Assembly: GCA_033002965.1 (NCBI GenBank)
Contig: JAURVB010006358.1
Span: forward strand, 25,576-89,575
Origin: Piper betle
Taxonomy: Eukaryota > Streptophyta > Magnoliopsida > Piperales > Piperaceae
Reading direction: 5' to 3'
Length of the DNA: 64,000 bases
Shown here: piece by piece, positions 1 through 12,100 of the stretch
How the letters are laid out: each line of letters begins with the position of its first letter
Position numbering within the stretch: position 1 is the stretch's first letter
The notes under the pieces: model-generated
Told to the model about the DNA's origin: nothing
Seen by the model: the letters and a program-made list of their open reading frames with translations, nothing else
Database searches by the model: none
Translations under genes and position numbers: made by a program

Positions 1-1334
1 TTTATCTCATTAGATCACTTATGCTTCATGCACTATTAATCACATCATGTAAACTATCACTTCATCCATAATTAGTCATTATCATGACAATTAATTAGTC
101 CTAACATGTTATGCTAGCAATCATCAATTTTAAATAATTAACTAAGAGGTAGTTATACCTCACGTCATTGGCAATCGGTGACGGCTAGGGTTTTGTTGCG
201 TGTTTTGGAACTCGAATTTGGTACTCGTCGGTGTCTGAAGTTCGATCGGGATTGACTGAATGAGCTCTGTAGAAGATCCGGCGAATTCCAGTGAATCCAG
301 TTTTCCTGCAAGTTTTGGCAGTTTTCCTGCAAGTTTTGGCAGTTTTCCGTAAGGCTTTAGTGGTTTTCTAGCGATAATCACCGGCAGCGTCTACTGGCTG
401 AATAAGGGTTATATTGGGTACCATTGGAATTGGCTCGGCAAGCCCGACGCATCTACGGCGTCGAGATGGTCGGCGGAGGTGGCGGCTTGCCAGAAAATGG
501 TTAAAATAGGGGCTGGCCATGGTGGTGTGGAGATCTGGCCGGGATGGGCGGCGCTGGCCTTTGTTCTGGTCGGGGAAGGTCGTGGGTTGGTCGAAAACGT
601 CGAGCCGACCACTCGATGGTGATGGTGACGGTCGCCGGTGGCAGAATCGGCGACGCGACCGCGGTACTAGGTGCGGCGATTCTTGCATTGTGGAGGCTGG
701 GCGACGACCGGGACTAGTCTGGGGGGCATGGAAGCGCTGCGGCGAGGCTTGGCCGTGCCAATTGATAGCATGGCAGTGCCGGCAGCGGTGGCGGCGACGA
801 CGGCAAGAGAAAGGGTGGCGCGACTAGGGTTTGGACATGAAGGAAGAAGAAAGTGTCGGGGGAGGGAGAAAATAACTGGGTCGCAAACTTGCTAGTAAGG
901 CTTGACTCAACTCTGTCTTGAGTTAAGAATAATAACTAACTTGAAATAAATTCTAAAAAAATCCATAAAATTGGGGAAAATCCCGTAAAATAAAACAAAT
1001 ACCACAATATTATAATGACATGCTTTATAACTAACAACCCACCCAAACTGCCCCATAACGCGTCCTAATGCGGTAAATGGTCTAAAATTAATTCTACGAT
1101 CTACTATATATAAATAAAAAGAATAATTGCACTCTTATATATTTTGATAACTTATTTTTTCTGTTGTGTTCATAACATTATCATCACATACTTGGGTACG
1201 CATGACCCTCATAGCTCATACATGCGATCAGCGTCGATTCAGTACACGTGTTCTAAATTATACTCAATTTGAAAATAACAGTCGAACCGACCGGTTTTGA
1301 ATATAAAACCCTGGTTCGAATCGCGGGTTTTACA
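1..1334 (-). repeat. Family-A LTR, partial, minus strand (runs off left edge)
   Basis: Read on the minus strand it begins TGTAAAACCC at 1334 and follows the start of the other family-A LTRs (20384, 36328, 46113, 52491): ACACGTGT box region, ATGAGGGTCATGCGTACCCAAG, the AT-rich stretch, then a GC-rich CCGCC/CCGGAAAA segment at about 170-860. Only the U3 side is in the window. Open frames inside are not genes: the same stretch is broken differently in each copy. It interrupts a hAT transposase fragment at 1335. Confidence 0.85.
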
Positions 1335-1860
1335 GCTACTGCCTCAAACATTAGGTCTATGCGATGGGCACTAATAAGTGTTCAAATAAATGTTGTACCT
1401 GTCTTCTAAGAGTTGGCCTACTTTTTTTATAATTGCTTACATTATCAATCAAAATTTGTACAACTCTTCTTCGGTCTATTTCCTTGCTCTTGTCTTCCAC
1501 CTATAGCATTTACAGAGTCTAAGAAGATTACTTTATCATCAGTATAGACGATGAAATTAATGATATTCATTTTAGTCGGCCCTGTCAAACCATCACTTAG
1601 AAGTGAACATCCCCGTGATTTCCATATTAGCTGTAATGATTGGACGTAATTTTTTGCCTCCTTCACAAATTCAACCAAATACTTCCCAAAGACGGCTTTT
1701 GGTAGAGGCAATTTCACTCCATGATCCACACATATTGCTACTTGTATCATGGTTTTCGAAAATCGATCATTTACCACATCCGCCGACACATTGTTCATCA
1801 CCAAGAATTTGCCACAACCTTACCCATGCATTTCCCTCATTCCTTAAATAAGCATACCTT
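1335..1860 (-). pseudogene. hAT-type transposase fragment (DUF659 region)
   Basis: The minus-strand translation at about 1445-1804 contains SRGCSLLSDGLTGPTKMNII followed by NFIVYTDDKVIFLDSVNA, the core pattern of the DUF659 domain of plant hAT transposases (usually GCSIMSDGWTD..., INFLV..., FLKSIDAS). A continuation in another frame (RVVQILIDNVSNYKK) lies at about 1430-1475, so at least one frameshift separates them, and the upstream N-terminal part is also in another frame. The piece is cut at 1335 by the family-A LTR. No zinc-finger N-terminus or dimerisation C-terminus is visible. This is a dead fragment; the family call rests on motif recognition, not on a search. Confidence 0.7.
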
Positions 1861-2029
1861 TTACAGAAGGTTGTTTTGCCAATTAGAGGTTGAAAGTTAG
1901 GTTCTCTAGCTACTACCTCCGCTACCCACGTAAAAAATCTGTTATTTTGTTTTTATCAGTGGCTGATCGTAATCACCACCACTACTCCCACCTACTTCAA
2001 AATTTCCATTTGATAAGAATTCCATCTAG

Positions 2030-2670
2030 CCAGGAAGCTAGAGGAGATTAGTTGGGAAATTAATCTATCTGACAGTTACAAGACCAGATATATCCTTTGC
2101 TGTTAGTGTGGTTAGTCTATTTATACAGAAACTCCGCTCTTCTCAGTGGACAGCAGTACTAAGAATATTAAAGTATTTGAAGAATACACCAAGGAGACTT
2201 TTTTACATAAAGAGTAGAAACCGTTAGATATCCAATGTTATGTGGATTCAGATTGAGCAGGTAGTACTTTTGATAGATGATCCACTAGTGGCTTTTGTAT
2301 AACTGTTGGTGGAAACGTGGTGGTTTGGAAAAGCAAGAAGCAGATACTTGTGGCTCGTTATCTGCTAAAGGCTACCACTGAGCTCATAAGGTTAAAACAA
2401 CTACTGGGTGAATTGGGATTCCCAATAAATATTCTAAAATGCTTGCGGTGTGATAATCAAGCTGCAGATCATATTACTACAAATCCTGTGTGTTTCAGGA
2501 AAGAACTAAACACATTGAGATTGCCTATCATTTTGAGAGAGAAAAGGTGCTTGATGAAACTATTTGCTTGAAGCATTTAAGTACAAAAATCCAAGTGGCA
2601 GACATATTACCTAGGCTTTTCCTACAGCGCGTCATGAAGACGTGTTCCAAGTCATAGTTTCAGAAATCGG
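2030..2670 (+). pseudogene. Ty1/copia pol, RNase H and C-terminal end
   Basis: Broken frames give the copia RNase H order: DSD.AGST, STSGFCITVGGNVVVWKSKK, then TSELIRLKQLLGELGFPINI-like text, CDNQAADHI.TNPV, a histidine-poor version of the TKHIEIDCHF block, and ARHEDVF near 2630. Several frameshifts and stop codons are present and the AEYRA block after KSKKQ is damaged. The upstream gag, integrase and RT parts are missing. Reading is interrupted near 2670 and resumes at about 4700 (QAQPDYLGFT then stop), followed by a polypurine tract and LTR, so this is the 3' half of one copia element split by a 2-kb insertion. Confidence 0.8.
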
Positions 2671-3120
2671 CCGATTTTGAGTGAAATCGGCCGATTTAAA
2701 TCGGATCAGAACGATTCCGATCCAAAAAAACATACAAATCAGTCCAAAAAAAAAATTGGTCCCTGATCAACCAAGTTGAGCTGATTCCACCAGATTTGAA
2801 CCGATTCAAACTGATTCGAGACCAATTCAAGAAGGGCGCAGGGAGGCGAGGGCGAGCAACCAGGGTAGCGACCGGAGGTAGGGCAGCGACAAAGGGGGTC
2901 ATGGTGGCAAGAGGGGTGATGGGGGGCCGGGCCGGCGATAGGGGGTGGCAATCTGAGTCGTGCAGTAGTGTCCTAGCTAGGGGTCTCCCAAGCTATGGAC
3001 TTTAGCCTATTTTAGTGGCAGTACGTGGCAGTGGAGGGACGGCCAGATCTTCGGCATGGTGGTGGTAGAATCGTGTCAAAAAGGCGTGAGCTCACGGCTT
3101 TTTCAGCATTGTGGAGACCA

Positions 3121-4166
3121 TGGTTGCATGAATCGGAATCGGAATCGGAATCGGTTTTCCAGGGAGTCGGAATCGGAATCGGAATCGGTCTGAATCGGCC
3201 AAGAATCGGTTCAGTTGAATCGGTCCAAATTAATTTAATCGGTCATATATAATAATTTGACAATTTATAATATAAATACATTAAAATTAGGTATTGATGT
3301 TATTTTGATATTATTCTGTATATTATAGTTTCTGATATTTTTAAATATTTTTTAAGATTTTTTTTAAATTATTTAGAATTAATTATTATTTTTGACTCGA
3401 GTTAGACTCGAGTCAACTTTTAATTACGAGAATGCCACTCCTTACCCCCGCCGCCGCCGTCGCCGCCGCCGGCCCGGTCGGCGGCGAGTCTCGAGGCGGC
3501 GATGTCGGAGGATGTCGGCGGCCCGCAGCCGGCGGCGAGGCGGCCAGGAGCGGCCTGCAGCCGGCGGCGAGGCGGCAAGGAGCGCGCAGCGGAGTCGGCG
3601 GCAGGAGTCGCGGCGAGTCGCGGCGATTCGTGCGTCACAGCCCGATTCGGTCCGGCCACACTTCGGCGGCGACGTTGCGAGGTCGGCGGCGAGGTCGGTA
3701 GCCCGGTCGGCGGCGAGTCGCGGCGATTCGTGCGTCACAGCCCGATTCGGTCCGGCCACACTTCGGCGGCGACGTTGCGAGGTCGGAGGCGAGGTCGGTA
3801 GCCCGGTCGGCGGCGAGCCCGGAGTCGGGAGCACGGCGGAGGGCGGAAATGGGGCGGCGGCGGGCGGATGAGCGGCGGCGGCGCGGGGGAGCGGGTTTGA
3901 TTTTAGGTTTTTAAAATCTAAATTACCATTTTACCCATGCTTAAATGATTTAATAAAAATCATACCTAGGGTATTTTAGTAATTTCATTAAAAAACCGAT
4001 TCCGATTTAAATCGGCCGATTCCGATTCCGAGTTAAATCGGTCGGAATCGGCCGAACTCGGCCGATTCGGGGCCGACCGAGTCGGCCCCGAAATCGGATC
4101 GGCATCGCGCCGATCCGATTTAAATCGGCCGATTCCGCACGGAATCGGCCGATTCGTGCAACAGTG
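3121..4166. mobile_element. Small ATCGG-rich terminal-inverted-repeat element
   Basis: The left end reads GGTTGCATGAATCGG and the right end, reverse-complemented, reads TGTTGCACGAATCGG, giving a 13/15 terminal inverted repeat. Runs of GGAATC at 3130-3190 and GATTCCGATT at 3990-4150 extend the subterminal repeats. The middle (3420-3900) is very GC-rich (CGGCGG words) and contains a tandem duplication. No transposase is encoded, so this would be a non-autonomous DNA element. Flanks GTGGAGACC and TGGTGGAGAC are similar but no clean TSD can be defined. Confidence 0.5.
3611..3810. repeat. Two tandem copies of a 100-bp GC-rich unit
   Basis: Positions 3611-3710 and 3711-3810 match base for base except for one difference at 3687/3787 (GGCGGC versus GGAGGC). 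The duplication is therefore recent compared with the surrounding decay. It makes the overlapping open frames here look repetitive; they are not genes. Confidence 0.9.
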
Positions 4167-4707
4167 GTGGAGACTAAGCTACGGCCTTTAGCCTGTTTTG
4201 GTGGCAACACGCGATAGTGGAGGGACGGCCAGATCTTCGGCACGGTGGCGATGGAAACGCATCGGAAGGGGTGTGTTGGCGATGATCGGCGGCTTCAATT
4301 GGTTGTGGTGCAGCGGTCGAGGGCAACGGGCAACGTTGGCGGCACCGAGGGGTGGGTGGGTGGGGGTGGGGGGGGCGAGGTGGGGGAGAGAGAGAAGTGT
4401 CGGGAAGGGAAAAAGATGTTGGTGGCAATATAGTAAATAAAAGTTGAATAGACTTCGACACGAGCCAAAAATAATAACTATTTTGTAATAAATCTAAAAA
4501 AATTTTAAAAATTAAATAAAATATAATAGACACTATAACATCGTAACGATACGTTATATAACTAATAACTCACTCAAACTACCTTATAATGCATCCAAAT
4601 ATATTATATAACTCTACCAATTTTGACCAATTCAACTAAACCGATTATTATCCGAATTTTAATGAATCGATCTGCCTTCCGATCCGATTCAACCCTCGAT
4701 TCTGATT

Positions 4708-4832
4708 TTTGCATTCCAAGCTCAGGCTGATTACCTTGGCTTCACTTGAGGGGAGTGTATAATATATTGTATCTTCCAAGCTCAGCCTGATTACCTTGGC
4801 TTTACTTGAGGGGGAGTGTATAATATATTGAA
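4708..4832 (+). repeat. Duplicated copia polypurine-tract/LTR junction
   Basis: Two near-identical units of about 60 bp run TTCCAAGCTCAG.CTGATTAC, CTTGGCTT, ACTTGAGGGG(G)AG, TGTATAATATATTG. The first copy joins the second at about 4769. Each unit carries the end of copia pol, a polypurine tract and the first bases of the LTR, so the LTR start is present twice. Confidence 0.8.
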
Positions 4833-5019
4833 TATGTGTTAACTCATGTCGGCGCAATCGGCCCCTGTTAGTCTGTTAGGAATTTCTTGTAACTCAAGTT
4901 GTTAGATCAGCGACAACCTAAGATAATATGTACCTATAAATATATGACTGTATCAGGAGAATGATGATACGAATAATCTCTCTCCTATTTTCTTCAATAG
5001 AGACTACTTTCTACAATCA
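4817..5019 (+). repeat. Copia 3' LTR (about 200 bp)
   Basis: It follows the purine tract TTGAGGGGGAG directly and begins TGTATAATATATTG. Inside are CTATAAATATATG (a TATA-like box at about 4935) and CTCTCTCCTATTTTCTTC, and it ends near CTACAATCA. The short LTR fits a small copia lineage. The 5' LTR is not in the window, so no TSD can be tested. Confidence 0.65.
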
Positions 5020-5601
5020 CAACTGAAAATCTCCCCCTAGTCTTTATCTGTCAGAAATAGAGTCAAATAAAAATTTAAAGTTGAGTGTTAAAATTCATCA
5101 TAAGAGTGCTTTTATTACATCACATCTAGTGAAAACAAAAGAATATAGAAATTATAGGGAATTCATAGAAGGCAATACATAGAAATGGGCAATATATACA
5201 TTATCAGCTTTCACATGCACGACATCATGGTGCTCTGCTTCTCTAAACAGACATAATGATTTCAATGTGCCAGATGCTTTAAACAACTAATAATTTGACA
5301 AACTTGCTAGATATGCATGTTCTCCTTTAAAATTTGTTCTTATTTTGTAGACAAATCACATGAAGTTTTCTAAGATGAAGTAAACAGGTTCAACCTGCAA
5401 TAAAACCTGCCTCAAATCACTTTATTTTTAAATAAGTGAAATGTCTCTTTCCTGGCACAAATTTATTTCAATCTGCATGTGCCACACCGGAATCTATAAC
5501 TTTATACTAACCAAAAATCCTTGCTCATTGGTTATGTATAAAAAGACATGTAACTTAAAAAAAGTATCTTCTGAAATTGTTAAATACAGCATCCTCGCAT
5601 T
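5020..5601. other. Intergenic and 3' flank of the OTU gene
   Basis: No coding sequence seen. The minus-strand 3' UTR of the OTU gene must lie in the right part of this stretch. No convincing poly(A) signal was picked out. Confidence 0.5.
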
Positions 5602-7770
5602 TCAGTCAATCATGAGCTCCACAAGATCGTAGTGGCCATAATAGTAGAACAAGACATTAAGTGGCGTCTCCCCATCGTGCTCATATTGAATACCATACCT
5701 TGCAATTTTTTCTAGCTTGTTTGAGTTTCTACCTTTCACAAAGACAGTTATTGGTGTTCTGTACCGCCAACAAAACCAAGTCACAATAAACACAGGAATA
5801 CAGTCATCCTTCTGTAAGTAAAATAAGTTCAAGGAGAAGAAGATAACTATAGATCGATGAGAAGAAATAAACTTGGGACTTACTGTAGCAAATGTGCTGC
5901 CATAAGTAATTCAGGCTCTCCACCCCACGAATAAGGTTGCTGAATATTCCTCACATATTCCTCAAAGTCTCCTTCTATGAACCTAAACATGGCAGAAAAT
6001 AAGTAGAGCTACACAGGAGGAAAAGCATTTAAATCTAGATGAACAATTGATAAAAGTTGGCATAAGATGGGTGGCTCACCATTCAATTTCTTTACGCCTC
6101 TTTAGGAGCTCCTCTGCGACCTAGATTATGAGAGAAAAGGAGAATTGTCCTTTAAAATTTTAATTATAATCTTAAAGTACCTAGATAATATAACTTAATA
6201 ACCAGAGTCGTTAACATATACAGGTCTTAATTCTGTTCTATGCATCTTCAGTAGTCAAAAAATTTCTTAAAGCTTTATTTAGCTCATATAATTTTGAAAG
6301 GACAGACAAAGTAGGCATTAACTAACTTGAGCTCTTAAATCATCAGCAAGTTGCTTCTGGTAGGAATCATCCGGGGCTTCTTTCTGAGTTCTCAAACGGT
6401 ATCCATGTGCAATGGCTCTGAACAGACATCTTCCATCAGCCGGCACACCTACCAATTAGAAAAAAATTTCAGTAAAATTGAATTCTGTGAATGTTGTCAA
6501 AAGCATAGAACCAAATAAATCAGGACACCATCATGATCATTAAGTGAATAAAAATTTTAGGTCTTGTGACCTGTTGTACCCAGCCACGGCAGTGTGCAGG
6601 TTCACATAAAGTGGATTTGCATAGTTATCCATGAACAATTTGGTGTTTAATTTTACCCAACGTTCTCACCTACTTCAAAATATTCACATTTTTGTCAATC
6701 CAAACTCGTGAAATTTCACAAGGGCAATAATGACTCTTAGTTACAGAATTGATAATTCTCAAATTAGTTTTAGTTATGGAAGTTATACATACTTATGCTG
6801 CTTCTATGAAAACAATTCACGCATATCTCTACGATTCATCAAAAGCATCCTTAGGAAGAATCGCAAAGCATACTCTGCACAAGCCTTCCATTTTTCAGCT
6901 CTATAACTAAAATGTTTTCGCCATAATTTCATTCACAAAGCCAGGATCCTCCCTCAACACAGATAACACAGTGCACAATCTGTATATAAACATATAGAAT
7001 CAGATGGATCTATACAAATAGGAGTGCTGGAAGCACACCATACAAGTTCACTACAACCACCAGGTTGGTGTGACAAACAGTTGATATCCGCTATTTCTTA
7101 ATGACCATAGACATCCAAAAACTGCAAAAAACAGAAGCTAAGCACGCGTATGAATCAAGACTCTTAATTTCACATATGTTTTGTCAAACACCAACTTTGT
7201 TTTTTTAAATATATGAGAAAAGTAACACAAGCATCATCGCCATCGACATCATCATCATAAAAAAAACAAAAAAACAAAAGTGGCAGGAGGACGTCACCAG
7301 TGACACGATAATCACATGCTACCGAGCTACCAAACCCTTGACCACCGTCAACCGACACCGGAGCGCCCTCCATCCCCTCCCCCCACCGCCGCATCCGCCG
7401 CCGTCGACGGAGGCGGGTCAAGCGCGTCTGAGGAGCAGCAGGAGCGGACGCCGAAGAGCAGCCACTCGGAGTCGGAGCCGTGCAGCCACCTCGCCGGCCG
7501 GACGTCACAGGCGGCGTTCCAGGACCCGCCGGCGGTCATGCCGCAGCGCCGGAGCCGGGCTGGGTCAGCCCGGCTGGAGGGGAGGAGGACGTGCCATACG
7601 GAGGCGGCGGCGGTGCTGCCGGAGGTGGGCAGTGGGGGGTGGTGGATGAAGGGGTCGGAGCAGCGGCGGTGAGAGGCGGAGGAAGTTGGCCGCGTTCGAA
7701 GTGGGTCGGAGGAGTGGGAAGGGGTCGGGGTGGATGGGCGATGGCGTGGGCAGAGAAGGGAGGCGAGCAT
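5602..7770 (-). CDS. OTU-domain cysteine protease (deubiquitinase), five exons, one frameshift in exon 1
   Basis: Exons on the minus strand: 7770-7298, 6448-6327, 6120-6080, 5982-5884 and 5758-5602 (stop TGA). All four introns are GT..AG and all phases agree (1, 0, 2, 2). The product would be 296 residues if one base in exon 1 is discounted. The OTU domain spans about residues 154-290: VPADGRCLFRAIAHG holds catalytic Asp162 and Cys165, then RRKEIEW, FIEGDFEEYVRNIQQPYSWG, GEPELLMAAHLLQTPITVF, and GHYD with catalytic His287. The N-terminus (ATG at 7770) is Ser/Arg/Pro-rich, like an organelle transit peptide, and includes VRPARWLHGSDSEWLLFGV, which I recall from plant OTU3-like proteins. OTU proteases cleave ubiquitin chains. 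The frame open from the ATG stops after 140 residues; the frame that splices into the OTU domain is offset by one base, and a six-G run (plus 7379-7384) is the likeliest site. A downstream ATG at 7394 would give an intact 171-residue OTU protein without the leader. Confidence 0.9.
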
Positions 7771-7951
7771 CCCCGCGAAGGGAAAATGTTGGTCTGCGAT
7801 TGCCCGACGGCGTAGTTGGTGGGAGACGATACTGTCAGCGAGGTGTTAGAAAGTACATATGGTAGGATGCTATAAACCTGGACATAGTTTGACAATTTTT
7901 ATAATCTATGGGTCTGGTTTTATCGGTGCGTGTTTTTATTATTATTATCAT

Positions 7952-7984
<33 letters not shown>

Positions 7985-8240
7985 TATTTTTTATAAAAGA
8001 TTATATAAATAAAAAAAGTTACGCTCTCATTTTTACATACACGTTATGTATATGTGCGTGTATATATATATATACAAAAATAAAAGAGTGTAAATTATTT
8101 TTTATTTATATAGTTTTTTACCTAAAAAGAAGAAGAATATTTTTTTGATATTATTAGTTGGTAAAAAAAGCTTAATTAGCAAAAAGAAAAAAATATAAAT
8201 AATCTAAAATACTAATATACAAAAAGTATATTTTTTATTT
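7771..8240 (-). promoter_or_regulatory. Upstream region of the OTU gene with simple repeats
   Basis: This is the 5' flank of the minus-strand OTU gene. It contains a (TAA)n run at about 7957-7984 and a short (TA)n run at about 8059-8073. No TATA box position could be fixed. Confidence 0.4.
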
Positions 8241-9159
8241 TTATTTTTAAAATAATTGACCAAGTTGCCCTCGCCTTGTGTAATAAGATCCGGATGCCTT
8301 TAGCCGGAGGATAATTAGACTTAGCCTCTCTCGGTGACTTCTACCCCTTTGGTGTGGAACAACCAAATCTAGTCGTATCTATGGCTTAAGGTGGCCATCT
8401 AAAGGGCACCAAGATGATATCTTAGGAGATAGTTATTATTTTTTATGTTTAATAGGTGTTTTTATTTTGTTTTGATTAAGTTATTATTGAAATTTAGATA
8501 TTTTAATGTCATTTTAGTAGTTTAGTAAAATTATGAAATTATTGGAGTATTGAATTGATTTTGCATTTAATTATAATTTCTTTGAAAATTGGAAGTGAAA
8601 TGTTTGTGCTAAGGAATTGAAAGATGAAGAATCTATGAGGCTTATGTCAACTCTAACATATATTGATGTCCGAATGCATGAAAATTCATAGACAAATTAT
8701 TGATGGCGATTCCTGAAACTGGATAGTTTATACATGAACGATGGAAAAGATATTCAAAGTTAGAGGATATGACACCTCTTCCATGTGTCTTTCCTCTACA
8801 TACATCCTATGCCCCATATTTTAAAAGTCATCAATCATCAAAGGATTTAAAAACATGGTGTGATAATAAGACGTGGTTGTGAAGCGTTTAATGAGTGAAG
8901 TTGGGTTTAAGGAGAAGTCACTTGTTTAGAATTTCTATTATTTTTCTTTTTTTATATCTTTATAATAACACTTATTACAATAAATTTCATGCTTTCATTT
9001 AAATCTACTATTGATTAAATTCATTGTTTTGGGTTCAAAATAAATCTTAATTGTGAAGTTAAGTAAGTTTATTTCTTTAGTATACGAGTTATTTATTTAG
9101 CATTTTGCTTAATGTAGTAAGTAATTGACCAATATTTCAAACTTGTCATTGTCTTAAGA
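8241..9159. other. Unassigned AT-rich sequence
   Basis: No open coding sequence. The text at 8260-8400 and 8600-8900 has the look of old LTR sequence but I could not match it to another stretch of the window. Confidence 0.3.
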
Positions 9160-12100
9160 TGTACCACCCTAATTTTGATTCACATAAGAACCGAATCATA
9201 AATTTATGATCAAGTCAAGCTATGTCTAAATTTGTTAATCGGTAAGACTCGATCGATAAAATAAATCGAAATAACCCGCTTGGTGTCACAAGAATGAAAG
9301 ACATTGCTAAATTTGAGTCAGAATACATCAAATATAAATAAAAGTAAGAAAGAAAATAATTGAGGTCAGCTCAAGTGTATGTAGCGTTTATTTGTCCTCC
9401 CACCAAAGTCGACTCTGAATTATAAGACCTATATATATAATATGAAAAATATTAATAACGAGTATTACTGATTCGAAAAACAACTAGTACAAACTGACAA
9501 ATGGGTATTGTATTACCCACGAAAACTTAGGAAACTTCAAAATTGCCTCACACTAGGCGGTAAGCAAACGTACTTAAACAAGCATCGTGCATGTACAACT
9601 AATATTCATATTCATGCATACAATGCTTACGCCCTCACATCCTCCATATTACACCCGCCACAATACTCGAGGGGCAAAAAAGATGGTTAAGTTAGTGTCA
9701 CAAATTTCAGAAATGTACTGCATTACATAGTACTTTTATACCCCGCACTACCTTAGGGTTTGAAGAAGTACTAGTGCGGTCCATACATATTTCCATACCG
9801 CTCACTCTTGTATATGTGAAATTCATAAAAATGTGCGTACTTATATAATAGGTTTAGGAAAGATGTTTGTATCATATATTTCTGGAGGTTCAGTTAGAAA
9901 ACCAACAAATGATCTCATCCTTGTAGTTTTATTAAACATGTGTGTAAAACACAGCTAAATAGCTCGACATCGAAGAGATCCGATAAAACACTGCCGATGC
10001 CGTCCTACGTCTAAAACACGATTAAATTCGACATACAGGGAGTCAAGTAAAGATCAAGCAAAAGGGAGAGTCCTACATACATGGGGTCCAAGCTCGAAGC
10101 ACATCAATACATCTATGGCGAGCTCAGACTCCGTAATCTATATCGAAACCCATTGCTCAGTAAGATACTGACCTCTTCATTCAATGCATGCTTGTGGTGT
10201 GTGCTCACATCATAAATACATCTTAATACATTCTACAATTAAACATCCAATACATAAATCGAGACATAATAAAAAAAAAAGATTAATAATTAATTACACT
10301 CATGAATAAATAGATAAATAATAAATACATGAAAATAATAATACTCTAATCATAATATAATAATATAATGATGCTATTCAAATTGATGGCTAAGCATGAG
10401 TAAATATCACATATACTTATATTTACTCGTGCTAGTAAATATATAAATAAATAAATACATAATTATTCTATAGATAAATAAATAAATAAATAAATTGTTA
10501 ATTTTAATTAATCATGAATAATAATAATATTATACTTACCCAATATAAAATACGTAATTAAATACAAATAAATAATAACATACACGCAATAAACAAATAA
10601 ATAAAGAATTCAATATACATATAAATAAATAAATCTATACAATTTAGGGAACATAATAAGACTAACATTCATAGGTAAATATTATATTAATAATAACAAA
10701 TGATCATGTAAACATTCATTACATACAATAAACATGTAAATGAAAATAAATAAATAATAATGAATAAATAAAAATACTTATAACATTAAAATATATATTA
10801 AATATTGTGAATATGCATCTAAACTAAGAAGGGGTTCTAGAGTTACCAAAAATGATCAACAAATGACCGAAAATGACTGAAAATGAGCTGCACCGAATCA
10901 AATCGAGCTGAACAGAACCGAGTTAGGTCGACTTAACTTGGTCTGGGTTAAATAAACTACTGGGCTGAGTCGACTGGGCTGGTCTTGGCTGATGGACATA
11001 GCATGGGCTCAGATTAGTGAACTCAGGCACAGGCAAACGGGCTGGATGCGAACGCGGGTGGGCAGATGTGAACATAGGCAAATAGGCCGGATGGGGCGGT
11101 CGGTGCCCATGCTAGAAAACATTGACGGTGACATAGCTGTGGTCGCCGCCGATCAAGATTGAGTGCCCATGCAATGAGGGACATGATGGTGGTGGTGATT
11201 GGCGGAGTTTGGCTAGTGGGTGGCCGGAAATTGGCCAAAAGAGGGTGAAATCACCATGGGTGCGGCGATGTTGTCGGCGATGAAGCTGTGTAGATAGTTA
11301 GATCAGCCGGAGGTGGCTTGCCAGCGTCGGAAAACGACTGGAAAGGCGGTGACAGCAGTGGAAACCATTTGTAAAAACTTTGTTGCCGGTGGCGATTGCT
11401 ATAGCGCCGGTGGTTGTGAGGGGTACTGATAGAAAGCCAGTTGCGAGGCGGTCATAGGGTACGGGTCTGGTGGCCAGAGGCGAGCTGGAGACATGCAACT
11501 GGTGAACTGAAGTGGTGGCGACCGTAATAGTGTAAAACTCTGAAAATTAATAGAAATATCTGAAAAATCAATGGCAGAAAACTAGGGCTAATGTGAACAA
11601 CTCAAATCTTGCCACATGGTATGATCCGAACATTCAACAACTCGTGGTTTAGTGGGACCCACCTATGGGTATATGCAATATACATATGGATAGAAAGTTT
11701 GGATCAAGACCATCCAAAGTCGAAACTGACTCGAGCCTTATAAGTGACTCTATAGGTGGGAATCGATGCAAAAAGGCTAAATGGGCCTTGAAGCCTTGAA
11801 CTCATTCGAGTGAAAATATATAACTCAATCAAGCTGGGCCCATAAGGGCACAATTCGATGATCCACAATCCCTATGATGCATGCAATGAGATACCCTGAA
11901 TATCCCAAACAGATATTAGACGATGCAACGACTTAGATCTAGGCCTAAAATCGTAGCTAACTTATAAAAATTATTTGTATACTTCGTATATATACTGATA
12001 ACTCGTGTTTTGTTGTAGCCTAACTGAATCTATCATATCTATATTGAGTATACTTAGCCATCATAACATGCTCATATGGCCATCTAGGCCCCATACTCAT

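Larger units (their letters stand above)
2991..4265. repeat. About 90-bp direct repeat flanking the nested element
   Basis: The block 2991-3085 (AGCTATGGACTTTAGCC through GACGGCCAGATCTTCGG) recurs at 4174-4265 (AGCTACGGCCTTTAGCC through the same GACGGCCAGATCTTCGG) with about 80-90% identity by eye. The two copies bracket the element at 3121-4166. This is far too long for a TSD, so a local duplication or two LTR copies brought together is more likely. Confidence 0.6.
2670..4697. mobile_element. Composite GC-rich insertion splitting the copia element
   Basis: It separates the copia pol end (left) from its last codons and polypurine tract (right). Both ends are rich in GAATCGG/CCGATT words: AATCGGCCGATTT repeats at about 2673-2715 and an A/T-rich CGATTC stretch at 4650-4697. 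The interior carries sequence resembling a diverged minus-strand family-A LTR (2820-3115 and 4170-4610, including TAACTAATAACTCACTCAAACTACC, which parallels 1033-1055). A second ATCGG-rich element is nested at 3121-4166. The exact ends and TSD are not certain; a MULE- or hAT-like unit that has picked up or been invaded by LTR sequence would fit. Confidence 0.5.

Noticed and set aside
3392..3871. Arg-rich open frames on both strands
   Set aside because: Produced by CGG-rich sequence and the 100-bp duplication inside a transposable element.
7316..7815. Plus-strand GC-rich open frames over OTU exon 1
   Set aside because: Shadows of the minus-strand first exon; no domain and no splice support.
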